The translations under genes were made by a program, and so were the position numbers. Positions 7,287 to 15,421 of a stretch of 25,593 bases of DNA are shown here, piece after piece (position 1 is the stretch's first letter; every line of letters begins with the position of its first letter). Under the pieces are notes generated by a model. It saw nothing but the letters and a program-made list of their open reading frames with translations, had not been told where the DNA came from and ran no database searches. Origin of the DNA: JAJACP01 sp964350245 (lineage in GTDB: Bacteria; Chlamydiota; Chlamydiia; Chlamydiales; JAAKFR01); assembly GCA_964350245.1 (NCBI GenBank), contig CAYGJC010000023.1, positions 1 to 25,593 of the forward strand, in the 5' to 3' direction.

Positions 7287-8534
7287 ATGACCAAAAAAAA
7301 CTTCGGCAATAAAGAGTTGGCAACGTGTTCTTTTTGTGGACGTACTGAAGAAGATGTAGAAAAGCTTGTTTCCGGACCCAATGTGTATATCTGTGATAAC
7401 TGTGTCCGTCTGTGCATGAGCATTCTGGAGAAAAAAACCCAGACACATGAACTTAAAGTACTCAAGCCTCAAGAAATCAAAGACCGCCTCGACGAATTTA
7501 TTGTTGGACAGGATCAAGCCAAGCGCACTATTTCTGTGGCTGTCTACAACCACTACAAGCGCGTGCGCGCTCTTTCTGAGGGTAAAGAGGTTGGCTACAG
7601 CAAATCAAACGTCATGCTTTTGGGACCCACTGGTTCTGGGAAAACGTTGATGGCAAAAACGTTGGCGCAAGTTCTCGATGTTCCTTTCACGATTGCTGAT
7701 GCCACCACTCTGACAGAAGCCGGTTATGTAGGTGAAGATGTCGAGAACATCATTCTCAGGCTGTTGCAAGCCGCTGACTACGACGTGGCTCGTGCTGAGC
7801 AAGGAATTATTTATATCGATGAAATCGACAAAATTGGGCGCACGACTTCAAACGTTTCCATCACCCGTGATGTCTCTGGTGAGGGTGTACAGCAAGCGCT
7901 TTTGAAGATCGTGGAAGGAACAATTGCGAATGTTCCTCCCAAAGGCGGACGCAAACATCCTCAGCAGGAGTACATTAAAGTCAGCACTGAAAATATCCTC
8001 TTCATCATCGGAGGGGCTTTTGTGAATTTAGAAAAAATTATTGGAAAACGACTGGGCAAGAGCACGATTGGGTTTATCGATTCAAAGACAGGTCGATCGA
8101 TCGATCCGCACGATAAAAGCACTTTATTGGCTCAGGTTGAGCCAGAAGACTTGATTAGCTTTGGCATGATTCCCGAGTTTATTGGCCGGTTTAACTGCAT
8201 TGTTAACTGCAATGAACTCACCCTTGAGGACCTTGTGAAGATCTTGACCGAGCCTAGAAACGCTGTAGTCCGTCAGTATGAGGCTCTCTTTGCAGAAGAA
8301 AATGTCAAACTCGAGTTTACAAAAGAGGCCCTTTTTGCAGCAGCGAAGAAAGCAAAAGAAGCAGGAACCGGGGCGCGTGCGCTACGGATGATTTTGGAAG
8401 CGCTTCTCACTGATCTGATGTTTGAAGTTCCCTCTGACGACACCATTGCTGAAATACGTATTGTAGAAGAAACCGTGACGCAGGGTCGTCCCCCAGAGAT
8501 TGTACGCCGCGGTTCCTCTGAAAAAATTGCATGA
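7287..8534 (+). CDS. clpX: ATP-dependent unfoldase ClpX
   Basis: This is a 415-residue AAA+ protein of standard ClpX length. An N-terminal zinc-binding domain has Cys14, Cys17, Cys36 and Cys39 (CSFCGRT, CDNCVRLC). The ATPase core shows Walker A GPTGSGKT (113-120), pore loop GYVGED (146-151), Walker B IIYIDEID (174-181), the RKH loop (222-224), the IGF tripeptide that docks on ClpP (261-263) and the sensor-2 segment GTGARALR. It unfolds tagged substrates and feeds them to the ClpP chamber in the cytoplasm. The stop codon overlaps the next gene's start by four bases (ATGA), so translation of the two is coupled. All catalytic elements look intact. Confidence 0.98.
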   Translation: MTKKNFGNKELATCSFCGRTEEDVEKLVSGPNVYICDNCVRLCMSILEKKTQTHELKVLKPQEIKDRLDEFIVGQDQAKRTISVAVYNHYKRVRALSEGKEVGYSKSNVMLLGPTGSGKTLMAKTLAQVLDVPFTIADATTLTEAGYVGEDVENIILRLLQAADYDVARAEQGIIYIDEIDKIGRTTSNVSITRDVSGEGVQQALLKIVEGTIANVPPKGGRKHPQQEYIKVSTENILFIIGGAFVNLEKIIGKRLGKSTIGFIDSKTGRSIDPHDKSTLLAQVEPEDLISFGMIPEFIGRFNCIVNCNELTLEDLVKILTEPRNAVVRQYEALFAEENVKLEFTKEALFAAAKKAKEAGTGARALRMILEALLTDLMFEVPSDDTIAEIRIVEETVTQGRPPEIVRRGSSEKIA

Positions 8535-9745
8535 GCGATTTAGCCACTCTTCTTGCTACTTCTATTTGCCAGACCCTGTTTGAGGCAGGACATACAGCCT
8601 ATTTTGCTGGTGGTTGGGTGCGCGATCTCTTGTTGGACCAGCCCACAGATGAAATCGATATTGCTACAAGTGCCTCACCAGAAGTTATCCAAGAGCTTTT
8701 TCCTAAGACCATTCCGGTGGGCGTGGCGTTTGGCGTTGTCATTGTTGTGCTGGAAGGCATCAACTTTGAAGTGACCACCTTTCGCAAGGACCATCCCTAT
8801 CACGATGGGCGCCACCCAGAAGGTGTTGACTTTTCGACTCCAGAAAAAGACGCACAGCGGCGTGACTTCACGATCAATGGACTGTTTTACGACCCCTTAA
8901 GCGAGTTCATTTATGACTATGTGGATGGAAGAGAAGATCTAGAAAAAGGAATGATACGCGCCATAGGAGATCCTTATCTCCGCTTTGCGGAAGATCGCCT
9001 CAGGATGATACGCGCTGTCCGCTTTTCTGCGCGTTTTGGCTTCCCTATTGAAGAGCAGACAGAAAAGGCGATTGCCGCGCAAGCGGGAACCCTTTTTCCA
9101 TCTGTTTCGATTGAGCGCGTGTGGCAAGAGTTGCAAAAGATGGCAGCTTTTCCGCACTTTGATCAGGCCCTTGTGCAGCTCCAGCACCTTGGCTTGCTCT
9201 CTACCATTTTTCCTCAACTACAAGGCGTCAACATTGAGAAAAACGTCTCTACTTTCCCCTACTTCCCCCTCAAGTGTCCACCCATTCTTTACCTTCTTGA
9301 GCTCTTTCCAGACACCACTTTGGAAGAACGTTTAGCTCTTTGTGACTATTTAAAAGTGACCAATGAAGACAAAAAGCTGACCACTTTTTTTACACACTCT
9401 GCGCACTTTTTCAGTCATGCCGGTACCGAGCCGTATGAATGGGCGCATTTTTATGCAAATCCCTACTCAGAACTCTTTCTGCAAATACAAGGAGCGCGGA
9501 TTTACCCTCCTGAGCGCCTCGTTTTTATGAATGAGCACGCAGCACGCAGAGAGCGCTTGAACCCCCACATTGAGCGCATCCAATCAAACCGTCCTCTTGT
9601 GACAGCAGCCCTTTTACAAGAGCATGGGATCAAGCCCGGCAAGCAGCTGGGAGAGCTTTTAAAACAGGCTGAGCGCCTCACCATTAACCACAATCTTGAT
9701 TCTGCTGAGCAAGTTGTGCGAACGCTTCTGAGAGAAGATCAATAA
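8531..9745 (+). CDS. pcnB: Poly(A) polymerase / CCA tRNA nucleotidyltransferase family protein
   Basis: This 404-residue class II nucleotidyltransferase has the family motifs GGWVRD at 27-32, the metal-binding segment EIDIAT at 41-46, RRDFTINGLFYDP at 110-122 and the nucleotide-selection helix EDRLRMIRAVRFSARFGF at 154-171. The C-terminal half is the helical RNA-binding region and ends in a typical LGELLKQAE segment. Members add either poly(A) tails or the CCA end of tRNAs; sequence alone does not separate the two here. Chlamydia carries pcnB-named genes, one just after clpX, which supports the symbol. The first of the two usual metal-binding aspartates (DxD) appears to be Glu41, with Asp43 kept. 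The 3' end overlaps the convergent glycosyltransferase gene by 62 bases. Confidence 0.88.
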   Translation: MSDLATLLATSICQTLFEAGHTAYFAGGWVRDLLLDQPTDEIDIATSASPEVIQELFPKTIPVGVAFGVVIVVLEGINFEVTTFRKDHPYHDGRHPEGVDFSTPEKDAQRRDFTINGLFYDPLSEFIYDYVDGREDLEKGMIRAIGDPYLRFAEDRLRMIRAVRFSARFGFPIEEQTEKAIAAQAGTLFPSVSIERVWQELQKMAAFPHFDQALVQLQHLGLLSTIFPQLQGVNIEKNVSTFPYFPLKCPPILYLLELFPDTTLEERLALCDYLKVTNEDKKLTTFFTHSAHFFSHAGTEPYEWAHFYANPYSELFLQIQGARIYPPERLVFMNEHAARRERLNPHIERIQSNRPLVTAALLQEHGIKPGKQLGELLKQAERLTINHNLDSAEQVVRTLLREDQ

Positions 9746-10730
9746 GCGCTTCGTTTGTGGGATAGGTGGGTTTTTTGGGACAAGGTACATCTGTTGTAAA
9801 GGCTTTTTCCAGTTCGTTTTGCTGTACAACCAATGCATCCCCTTCAGCAGCCTCGATCATTTCAGGCACATTGCAGCAAATCACAGGTGTACCTAAAGAG
9901 CGCGCTTCGGCAATTGGCATGCCATATCCCTCGTATAAAGAAGGTATTACATATGCTTTTGCCCCTTTAACCAGAGCATTTAATTCTTGATCAGGTAGAT
10001 AGCCTAAATGCAAAATAGGAGCGGATTGTTTTTGCAGCTCTTTTGCAATTTCAGAGTCACGCCACCCTTTGGCTCCAACCAGAACTAGAGAATGTTTTCC
10101 TTGGAATGCGCGCAGCGTCGGCACAATATTTTTTCTAGGCTCCAGTGTGCCCACCATCAGGTAATAATCTTTGGGTTGAAGAGAAAACGTCTCCAACACT
10201 CCATCTTCCACAGTCAAGTCTTTCAGTGGAGGAATGATGACATGGTCAGCTTTCAAACCATAGAGTTCTTCTAAACGTCTGGCAGTTCCTTGAGAAATCG
10301 TGGTCATGACATCTGCTTTTTTATAGAGATGTTTTCCAAACCAACGGAGATAGGTTCCTCTGACTCGCGAGACCGTTTTGGGGTAGAGGCGATAGGTAAA
10401 ATCGTAGACAGTGATTAAGCTTTTGTGGTTTGCCCACAAAGGAACCGATTGCGTGGTTCCCCAAAAGAGGTTGATCTGATCTTTTCTGCAAAGCCAGGCT
10501 AAAGTTGTTTGACTCCAGAGCGCTTCACTGAAACCCAAAAATGGATTCACCCTGACCGTTACATTCTTGTGCTCGGCTAATTTAGCTAGCCTACTTGAGC
10601 GTCGAATCGCATAGAGAAAAAAATGATCCTCAACCCTTTTCCGGATAAGCCCTTCCAGCAAGTAGTAAACATAGTTGCCGACTCCCGTCAGATTTTCTTT
10701 CAGAGGCGTGGCATCAATCCCTATTTTCAT
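9684..10730 (-). CDS. GT4-family glycosyltransferase (GT-B fold)
   Basis: This is a retaining glycosyltransferase of family 4, a cytoplasmic enzyme moving a sugar from a nucleotide donor to a lipid-linked acceptor. From the ATG at 10730 it has 348 residues. It begins MKIGIDATPLKENLTGVGNY, the usual acceptor-side glycine loop. The donor domain shows GTLEPRKN (194-201) and the E-x7-E motif in EGYGMPIAEA (Glu267 and Glu275), followed by LGTPVICCNVPEM. Two upstream ATGs (10739 and 10778) are in frame, but the residues they add do not look like part of the family and derive from an inverted repeat. It is the last gene of the 13-gene sugar operon, and its end runs 62 bases into the convergent pcnB-like gene. 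Donor and acceptor are unknown. Confidence 0.9.
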   Translation of the reverse strand: MKIGIDATPLKENLTGVGNYVYYLLEGLIRKRVEDHFFLYAIRRSSRLAKLAEHKNVTVRVNPFLGFSEALWSQTTLAWLCRKDQINLFWGTTQSVPLWANHKSLITVYDFTYRLYPKTVSRVRGTYLRWFGKHLYKKADVMTTISQGTARRLEELYGLKADHVIIPPLKDLTVEDGVLETFSLQPKDYYLMVGTLEPRKNIVPTLRAFQGKHSLVLVGAKGWRDSEIAKELQKQSAPILHLGYLPDQELNALVKGAKAYVIPSLYEGYGMPIAEARSLGTPVICCNVPEMIEAAEGDALVVQQNELEKAFTTDVPCPKKPTYPTNEALIDLLSEAFAQLAQQNQDCG

Positions 10731-10798
10731 CCTGACCATTCTGCACGCTATTGCAGAAAAGTCACGACTATTCGGCATTAGCGTGCAGAATAGTCAGG
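10731..10798 (-). repeat. 20-bp inverted repeat filling the adh-GT4 junction
   Basis: Arms at 10731-10750 and 10779-10798 are complementary at 19 of 20 positions with a 28-base loop. In the minus-strand transcript the odd pair becomes a U-G wobble, so the RNA stem is continuous; in the opposite strand it would be a C-A mismatch. One arm contains the dehydrogenase stop codon (10794-10796) and the other ends directly at the GT4 start codon. Two alternative shorter hairpins are possible: an 8-bp stem (10766-10773 with 10788-10795) and CTGCA with TGCAG within 10741-10756. No T-run follows, so it is not a standard terminator. Confidence 0.85.
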
Positions 10799-11819
10799 AA
10801 CAACAGATCAGTCCTCTTCCCACTTTTCCTGCCTGAAGCTCATCTACCAGATGATTAACCTGATCAAGAGGCACCTCATGGGTGATCAATTCACTTAAAT
10901 CAATCTTCTTATTGAGAAAGAGATCAACATAATACGCCACATCTTGATCAATGGCGCTTTTGCCTCCCCACGTCCCTACAATCCGCTTGCCTCGAATGAG
11001 CTCAAAGGGATCGATGGAAATCTGCTCTCCTTTGGGAAGATTCCCTGCTAGAACACACAAGCCTCCAGGAGCTTTCAAAGAGCCAAAAGCCTTTTCCATC
11101 GCCTCTCGTTTTCCAGCTGACTCGAAGACGAAGTCAGCCCCCGAGCCTCCTGTCATCTCAAAAATAGCCGCAACAGGATCACGTTCTTTTGCATTGATCG
11201 TGTGCGTAGCCCCACAAGCGCAAGCGTGCTCCAGTTTTGAATCACTCACATCTACGGCAATAATCGGATAGGCTTTGGCCCCTTTTGCTGCCAGCAAGGC
11301 ACTTAAGCCCACACCTCCTGAGCCAAAAACAGCAAAGGACTTACCTTCTTGGAGCTGCATTTCATTTTTTACCACACCGGCACCTGTGGGAATGGCGCAT
11401 CCGAGTAAAGCTGCTTCGCGCAGAGGCATTTCTTTGAGGATGGGAACAATCCGATTTTCAGAGATGACGGCATGGGTCATAAAGGTGCTGATGGCCCCGG
11501 AGTTGACATGACCATAACGACATCCTGGGACATCGGCACCCGCTCCTTTAATCCAGGTCAAAACAGCGTGATCTCCCACTTTCACCTTGGATACTGCAGA
11601 CCCTACAGCCTCAATCACTCCTGATCCTTCATGCCCTAATGTGTGAGGAATGAAGCGATCTTCTCCCTTGAGACCATTGATTTCATTAAGTTGGCTATGA
11701 CAAAGCCCACTAAAGGCAATGCGCACCAATACTTGCCCAGGCTGGAGCTCAGGGATAGTGAGCTCTTGTAGCTCTAGAGGTGCTTTTTGCTTAGTGAGTA
11801 CAGCAGCTGTTGTTTTCAT
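10794..11819 (-). CDS. Zinc-dependent MDR-family dehydrogenase
   Basis: This is a medium-chain alcohol/polyol dehydrogenase of 341 residues. Catalytic zinc ligands are Cys40 (SGLCHSQ), His63-Glu64 (LGHEGSG) and probably Cys141 (LLGCAIPTGAG). The nucleotide-binding fold carries GSGGVG at 166-171 and Asp190 at the end of the second strand (IIAVDVSDSK), which favours NAD+ over NADP+. The lobe with four cysteines for the structural zinc in classical ADHs is missing: only Cys100 remains in GADVPGCRYGH. In this operon it probably oxidises or reduces a hydroxyl of a sugar or sugar-chain intermediate, not ethanol. It starts within an ATGA overlap with the methyltransferase upstream, and its stop lies inside the inverted repeat before GT4. 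Confidence 0.88.
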   Translation of the reverse strand: MKTTAAVLTKQKAPLELQELTIPELQPGQVLVRIAFSGLCHSQLNEINGLKGEDRFIPHTLGHEGSGVIEAVGSAVSKVKVGDHAVLTWIKGAGADVPGCRYGHVNSGAISTFMTHAVISENRIVPILKEMPLREAALLGCAIPTGAGVVKNEMQLQEGKSFAVFGSGGVGLSALLAAKGAKAYPIIAVDVSDSKLEHACACGATHTINAKERDPVAAIFEMTGGSGADFVFESAGKREAMEKAFGSLKAPGGLCVLAGNLPKGEQISIDPFELIRGKRIVGTWGGKSAIDQDVAYYVDLFLNKKIDLSELITHEVPLDQVNHLVDELQAGKVGRGLICCS

Positions 11820-12472
11820 TCCTTTCTCGGTTTACAAGCAAGGGCAATAAAGTAGTGAGCTAGAGGCAGATAACCGGTGTGCACGACCTCATCATTAGCG
11901 GCAAAAAGAAAAACATGCTCAAAGTGCGCTTTCAGCTCAGTTTCTAATCGCTCGTGGGAGTAGATATTCACATGCCCTTTTTTAGAGACTTCTGAGGCAA
12001 ATTCTTGACTGATCAAGCTCGGGGTCCCAATCACAGCCAATCCGTAATCGTGTAGATTGGCTGCAATTTTAGCAAAAAAATCGGAGGCATGCTCAGGATA
12101 GATATGTTCAATGACATCAAAATTGATAACGGCATCATAGCGCTCTGCTTCTGATTCAAGAAAGTCCTCACACGTGAAGGCAATTGAGGGATGAGTAAAA
12201 TTCTGACGCGCTTTTTCGACAGCTTCTTGGTCAAAGTCTACCCCTTTGCAATAGCCGCACTCTTTTGCAATCAGCCATGAACCCAGTCCCTCATTACACC
12301 CTACATCTAAAACACGCTTGTTTTGTCCGATCATTTTGGAGGCAAACTTATAATACGCTAGACAATGGAGCATGCGCCTAGGTGTACGACGCATCCAGTA
12401 AGAGGTGTATTTACCTAGAGTAAATGGCTCATGATTTTCCAGGAGCTGCGTCACACAGTTCCAGTTGGACAT
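11816..12472 (-). CDS. Class I SAM-dependent methyltransferase (paralogue A)
   Basis: A 218-residue protein with SAM-binding motif I VLDVGCNEGLG at 54-64, an acidic end of strand 2 (GVDFDQEA) and motif INFDVIEHIYPEH, as in UbiG/COQ5-like methyltransferases. I chose the ATG at 12472 because AAGAG lies just before it; the ATG at 12493 has no ribosome-binding site and adds only seven residues. The C-terminal NDEVVHTGYLPLAHYFIALAC is nearly matched in the methyltransferase two genes upstream (NDEMVHTGFGDMSHYLICVAC), so the two are paralogues. The gene overlaps the PhyH oxygenase end by 44 bases and the dehydrogenase start by four. It probably methylates an oxygen or nitrogen of the sugar product; the target is unknown. 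Confidence 0.85.
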   Translation of the reverse strand: MSNWNCVTQLLENHEPFTLGKYTSYWMRRTPRRMLHCLAYYKFASKMIGQNKRVLDVGCNEGLGSWLIAKECGYCKGVDFDQEAVEKARQNFTHPSIAFTCEDFLESEAERYDAVINFDVIEHIYPEHASDFFAKIAANLHDYGLAVIGTPSLISQEFASEVSKKGHVNIYSHERLETELKAHFEHVFLFAANDEVVHTGYLPLAHYFIALACKPRKE

Positions 12473-13274
12473 TGTCTCTTCTTTCTTTTCCATAAAAATA
12501 CTGTTTGGCTGTTTGGGTTACAACGGATTGATTTAATAATTGATAATAATCCGGGCGGGCTGATAGGTCAACAGGGGCCATAGCATGCATCACACGAATG
12601 TCGCTACTCCACCTTGAAATGGAACCCGCATTGAGGCGACTTCCATGCACCGTTGAGAGGCAAAAAACCAGCGCTTGTCCGAGTTTGAGTGGAATCGCTT
12701 CCATCTCGGCTTCAATGGAGTCATCCATTAGCTTCGGAGCATATAAGAAGCCCAGCTGGTGCTTTGGAGATCCTTTTGTGATCTCTTCATCCACTATTTG
12801 TTGCGTTGAATATGCCTCTTCAGGAGCTGTATGTGAGCCAGAGAACACGCTCAAGGAGCTCTCCTTAGGCAGATCAACAAAGGGGATCAAAGTAGAGAGT
12901 TCATAGGGAGAGCCTCCGTAAAAGGTATCCCGATGGTAGCCGATATTATCTTGGGGCTTGCCAGGTCTGGCAATTCGCAAATAGGGGTTTGCTTGTACAA
13001 AAAGATCGGGCCCAAGTAGATCCTGATAAATAGAAAGCTGAGCTTTAATGATTTGTGGCCCCAACTGTTGCTGACGGTAGAAGTCAGTTAGCTTGATTTG
13101 TAAATCTGTATGTACAGAATCCTCATCAGCTAGCTGGTGGTACTGCTCCAAAGGCATTTTTGAGCCTGTCAATGCATGGAGATGGTTTTCTAAAGATTCG
13201 CGAGCTCGAAAAACGGGATTAGGATCAGGTAGGTCGTAAACAAACCAACCCTTGTTAAGAAAATGCTCCTTCAT
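12429..13274 (-). CDS. PhyH-type Fe(II)/2-oxoglutarate dioxygenase
   Basis: A 281-residue protein of the phytanoyl-CoA dioxygenase family. The iron triad reads His114-x-Asp116 (IGYHRDTFYGG) and His210 (STVHGSRLNAG), with Arg221 (SRWSSD) as the likely 2-oxoglutarate anchor. The double-stranded beta-helix segment TLIPFVDLPKESSLSVFSGS lies between. Such enzymes hydroxylate, epimerise or desaturate carbon centres with O2 and 2-oxoglutarate; those in glycan loci may act on sugars or acyl groups. A strong GAGGGAG ribosome-binding site precedes the ATG, which overlaps the stop of the methyltransferase upstream by four bases. It lies between two paralogous methyltransferases, so the three may work on the same intermediate. 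The exact substrate cannot be read from the sequence. Confidence 0.88.
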   Translation of the reverse strand: MKEHFLNKGWFVYDLPDPNPVFRARESLENHLHALTGSKMPLEQYHQLADEDSVHTDLQIKLTDFYRQQQLGPQIIKAQLSIYQDLLGPDLFVQANPYLRIARPGKPQDNIGYHRDTFYGGSPYELSTLIPFVDLPKESSLSVFSGSHTAPEEAYSTQQIVDEEITKGSPKHQLGFLYAPKLMDDSIEAEMEAIPLKLGQALVFCLSTVHGSRLNAGSISRWSSDIRVMHAMAPVDLSARPDYYQLLNQSVVTQTAKQYFYGKERRDNVQLELCDAAPGKS

Positions 13275-13945
13275 AGCTCCCTCTTATTACATGCGACACA
13301 AATGAGATAATGCGACATATCACCAAATCCTGTGTGTACCATCTCATCATTGATTCCGAAGGGAAAGACATTGTGAAAATAGCGCTCTAGCGTTTCTTTC
13401 AGACGCTTTTGGGTAAATAGATTCACATGCCCTAAATTACTTGCCTCTGAAGCATAAGGGGCCGCTGTGGCATTAGGCGTTCCAACAATGACAACGCCCT
13501 CTTCTACAAGATTCTTACAAAGTGTTTCGAAGTAGATTGCCTCATATTCTTCATAGATATGTTCAACCACATCAAGGCTAACAACGGTTTGAAAATCCCC
13601 AAAGCATTTGCCCATAAAATCGTCGTAGAGATAAGTGAACTTTTCGGGATTAAAGTTTTCCCGCGCCATCAAAATCGCAGCATCATCTAGATCAACCCCT
13701 GTATAATGGGAGGCATTTTCAGCAAGGATAGGCGCGCCGATTCCCTCACCACATCCCAGCTCAAGAACCGAGCCTTCTTTGCGGCTCATTTTAGCGGCAA
13801 ACTTGTATCTTGAAAGCACAAAGCCAAGCCTGCGGGGATCATTGCGAAAATTGTAAGCCCAATGCTCTCCTATCTTGTACGTTTCGCTCCCTAACATCTC
13901 GGCAGTTTCATCCCACTTTTGTTTTTCTATCGGTTCATTTTTCAT
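13271..13945 (-). CDS. Class I SAM-dependent methyltransferase (paralogue B)
   Basis: This 224-residue protein has SAM motif I VLELGCGEGIGAP at 60-72, strand-2 acid in GVDLDDAA and post-I motif VVSLDVVEHIYEEYEA. It is a clear paralogue of the methyltransferase on the other side of the oxygenase gene: shared blocks are RRLGFVLSRYKFAAKM versus RRMLHCLAYYKFASKM and the C-terminal NDEMVHTG versus NDEVVHTG. A good GAGG site stands four bases before the ATG. It overlaps the reductase upstream by 11 bases and the oxygenase downstream by four. Duplication with retention of both copies suggests two methylation positions, or a heteromeric enzyme, on the same glycan precursor; this is inference. Confidence 0.85.
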   Translation of the reverse strand: MKNEPIEKQKWDETAEMLGSETYKIGEHWAYNFRNDPRRLGFVLSRYKFAAKMSRKEGSVLELGCGEGIGAPILAENASHYTGVDLDDAAILMARENFNPEKFTYLYDDFMGKCFGDFQTVVSLDVVEHIYEEYEAIYFETLCKNLVEEGVVIVGTPNATAAPYASEASNLGHVNLFTQKRLKETLERYFHNVFPFGINDEMVHTGFGDMSHYLICVACNKREL

Positions 13946-14768
13946 ACTGCCTCATTACTCTTTTCATTCCTTCTTGCCATCCCATTGCGGGGATAGCTGA
14001 TGATAATCGAACCTGGCATGGACGCTCAAATGGCTCATTTAGATCTTTCAATTTGATCTCTTCAATGACCTGCTCAGATAGGCCCATTGTGACAGCCGCC
14101 GCCCGTGCCATTTCTAACCGGCTTGCATAAACTGGACCCGCAACATTCACTATTCCACGTGCGTTTTTTATCATTAAAGACTCAACTCCCTTCACTACAT
14201 CCTCTATTGAAATCGGAGCAAATACTTGATCCGATGCAGCGCGAATGGGGAGTCCTTGCTTGAGCGCGTTTCCAAAAGCATCAAAAAGGGTTCCATCCGC
14301 TTTTTTTAACCCATACACCTTGCTAAGACGAACCACAAGCGACTCAAACTTGACAGCTTGTCTCTCCAACTCCGCCTTTTGTCGACCATACTCATTTAAT
14401 GGAGATAGGGGAGAATTGGGATGATAAACCTCTTCTCGTCCATCAAAAACATAGTCCGTCGAGAAGAAGATAGGGATCACCCCTTTTTTGATCAACTCTT
14501 TGCCCAGCTTGATGGGCCCTTCAACGTTACACTGGTAGCTTTTGTCTGGATTCTCTTCACATTGAAGAAGGTGGCTCATTCCTCCTGTGATCAAAGCATA
14601 ACGATAACCTGAAACAGAAAGATGCAATTCTGGATTTGCGAGATCTAGGTTTACAAACCCCTCCTCAGCGAGATAGTGAGTCCCCAGCAAGTCTGGGAAA
14701 TCAGCCTTGAAATGGTGGTAAAAATGGCTCCCAATAAAGCCTTTTGCCCCCACTATCAAAGGTTTCAC
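13935..14768 (-). CDS. RfbD/RmlD-like SDR sugar reductase
   Basis: This extended short-chain dehydrogenase resembles dTDP-4-dehydrorhamnose reductase. The dinucleotide motif is GAKGFIG (7-13), the family block STDYVFDG is at 103-110, and the catalytic pair is Tyr127-x3-Lys131 (EYGRQKAELE). I place the start at the GTG at 14768, which gives a GTGA four-base overlap with the gene upstream, as elsewhere in this operon, and a normal N-terminus (MKPLIVGAKGFIGSH) for a 277-residue protein; the open frame extends four codons further to a TTG. It likely reduces a 4-keto nucleotide sugar made by a dehydratase in the same operon. No rhamnose-pathway genes rmlA or rmlC are in the window, so the product need not be rhamnose. 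Confidence 0.85.
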   Translation of the reverse strand: MKPLIVGAKGFIGSHFYHHFKADFPDLLGTHYLAEEGFVNLDLANPELHLSVSGYRYALITGGMSHLLQCEENPDKSYQCNVEGPIKLGKELIKKGVIPIFFSTDYVFDGREEVYHPNSPLSPLNEYGRQKAELERQAVKFESLVVRLSKVYGLKKADGTLFDAFGNALKQGLPIRAASDQVFAPISIEDVVKGVESLMIKNARGIVNVAGPVYASRLEMARAAAVTMGLSEQVIEEIKLKDLNEPFERPCQVRLSSAIPAMGWQEGMKRVMRQYEK

Positions 14769-15418
14769 GGCATAAACCAATAATAATCACCTGTATAACC
14801 CACCTCAGCAAAAAGCGCCTTCCACTCATCCACATGTAAGATCGTCTTCGCTGTCAAATTCCAGTCGAACATCAGCTCTTTTTCCTCATCATTCCGATAG
14901 GCATCGACTGTAACGTAACTGTTTCTCGCGCTTACTCGCTCAATTTCTCTAAGTGCCTGCTTTAAATCCTCTAGCTCAAGATTGTGAATGGTGTTGATCG
15001 CAATCACCAAATCAAAGGCGTTGTCCTCGAAGGGAAGCGCCCGCGCATCGGCTACCTCTAAAAAGGGACGCACCTCTTCTTTACTATGCCTCACCGCATA
15101 CTCTGAAACATCAACTCCTTTTACAGAAATATCAGGAATGAGCTCCTTGAAATCATACAGCATAAATCCTTTAGCGCAACCGACATCTAAGACTCTAGAA
15201 TGAGCTTTCAGTCCATAATGCGCTTGAAACGTAGGAACAACAGGCTGCCAAAAACGAGAGTGATAGGCAAACCCCCCATAGCCGTGTCGCCGTTCACCAT
15301 CGAAAAATTCCCGGCCAAACTGACGCGCAATCTGGCGATCTTCGTCCGTTTTAGTCGCTCCCCGCTCTTTGATATTCCGCTTTGTCTTCGGATAGTTCTC
15401 TAATAAATCAACTTCCAT
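14765..15418 (-). CDS. SAM-dependent methyltransferase (Methyltransf_11 type)
   Basis: A 217-residue methyltransferase. After an N-terminal basic stretch and GYGGFAYHSRFWQPVVPTF it shows motif I VLDVGCAKG at 76-84, GVDVSEYAVRHS for strand 2 and LPFEDNAFDLVIAINTIHNL for motifs II and III. It differs from the paralogous pair downstream and belongs to another subgroup. I prefer the ATG at 15418, preceded by AAAGAG at six bases, over the GTG one codon upstream. The gene follows the dehydratase-like SDR after three bases. Proteins with this GYGG..YHSRFW..VVP N-terminus occur, as far as I recall, in surface polysaccharide loci; the substrate is probably a nucleotide sugar or glycan. Confidence 0.83.
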   Translation of the reverse strand: MEVDLLENYPKTKRNIKERGATKTDEDRQIARQFGREFFDGERRHGYGGFAYHSRFWQPVVPTFQAHYGLKAHSRVLDVGCAKGFMLYDFKELIPDISVKGVDVSEYAVRHSKEEVRPFLEVADARALPFEDNAFDLVIAINTIHNLELEDLKQALREIERVSARNSYVTVDAYRNDEEKELMFDWNLTAKTILHVDEWKALFAEVGYTGDYYWFMP

Positions 15419-15421
15419 CAC

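Noticed and set aside
10731..10778. Upstream GT4 starts at 10739 and 10778
   Set aside because: The extra residues derive from the inverted repeat and do not belong to the GT4 fold; translation from the loop ATG cannot be excluded.
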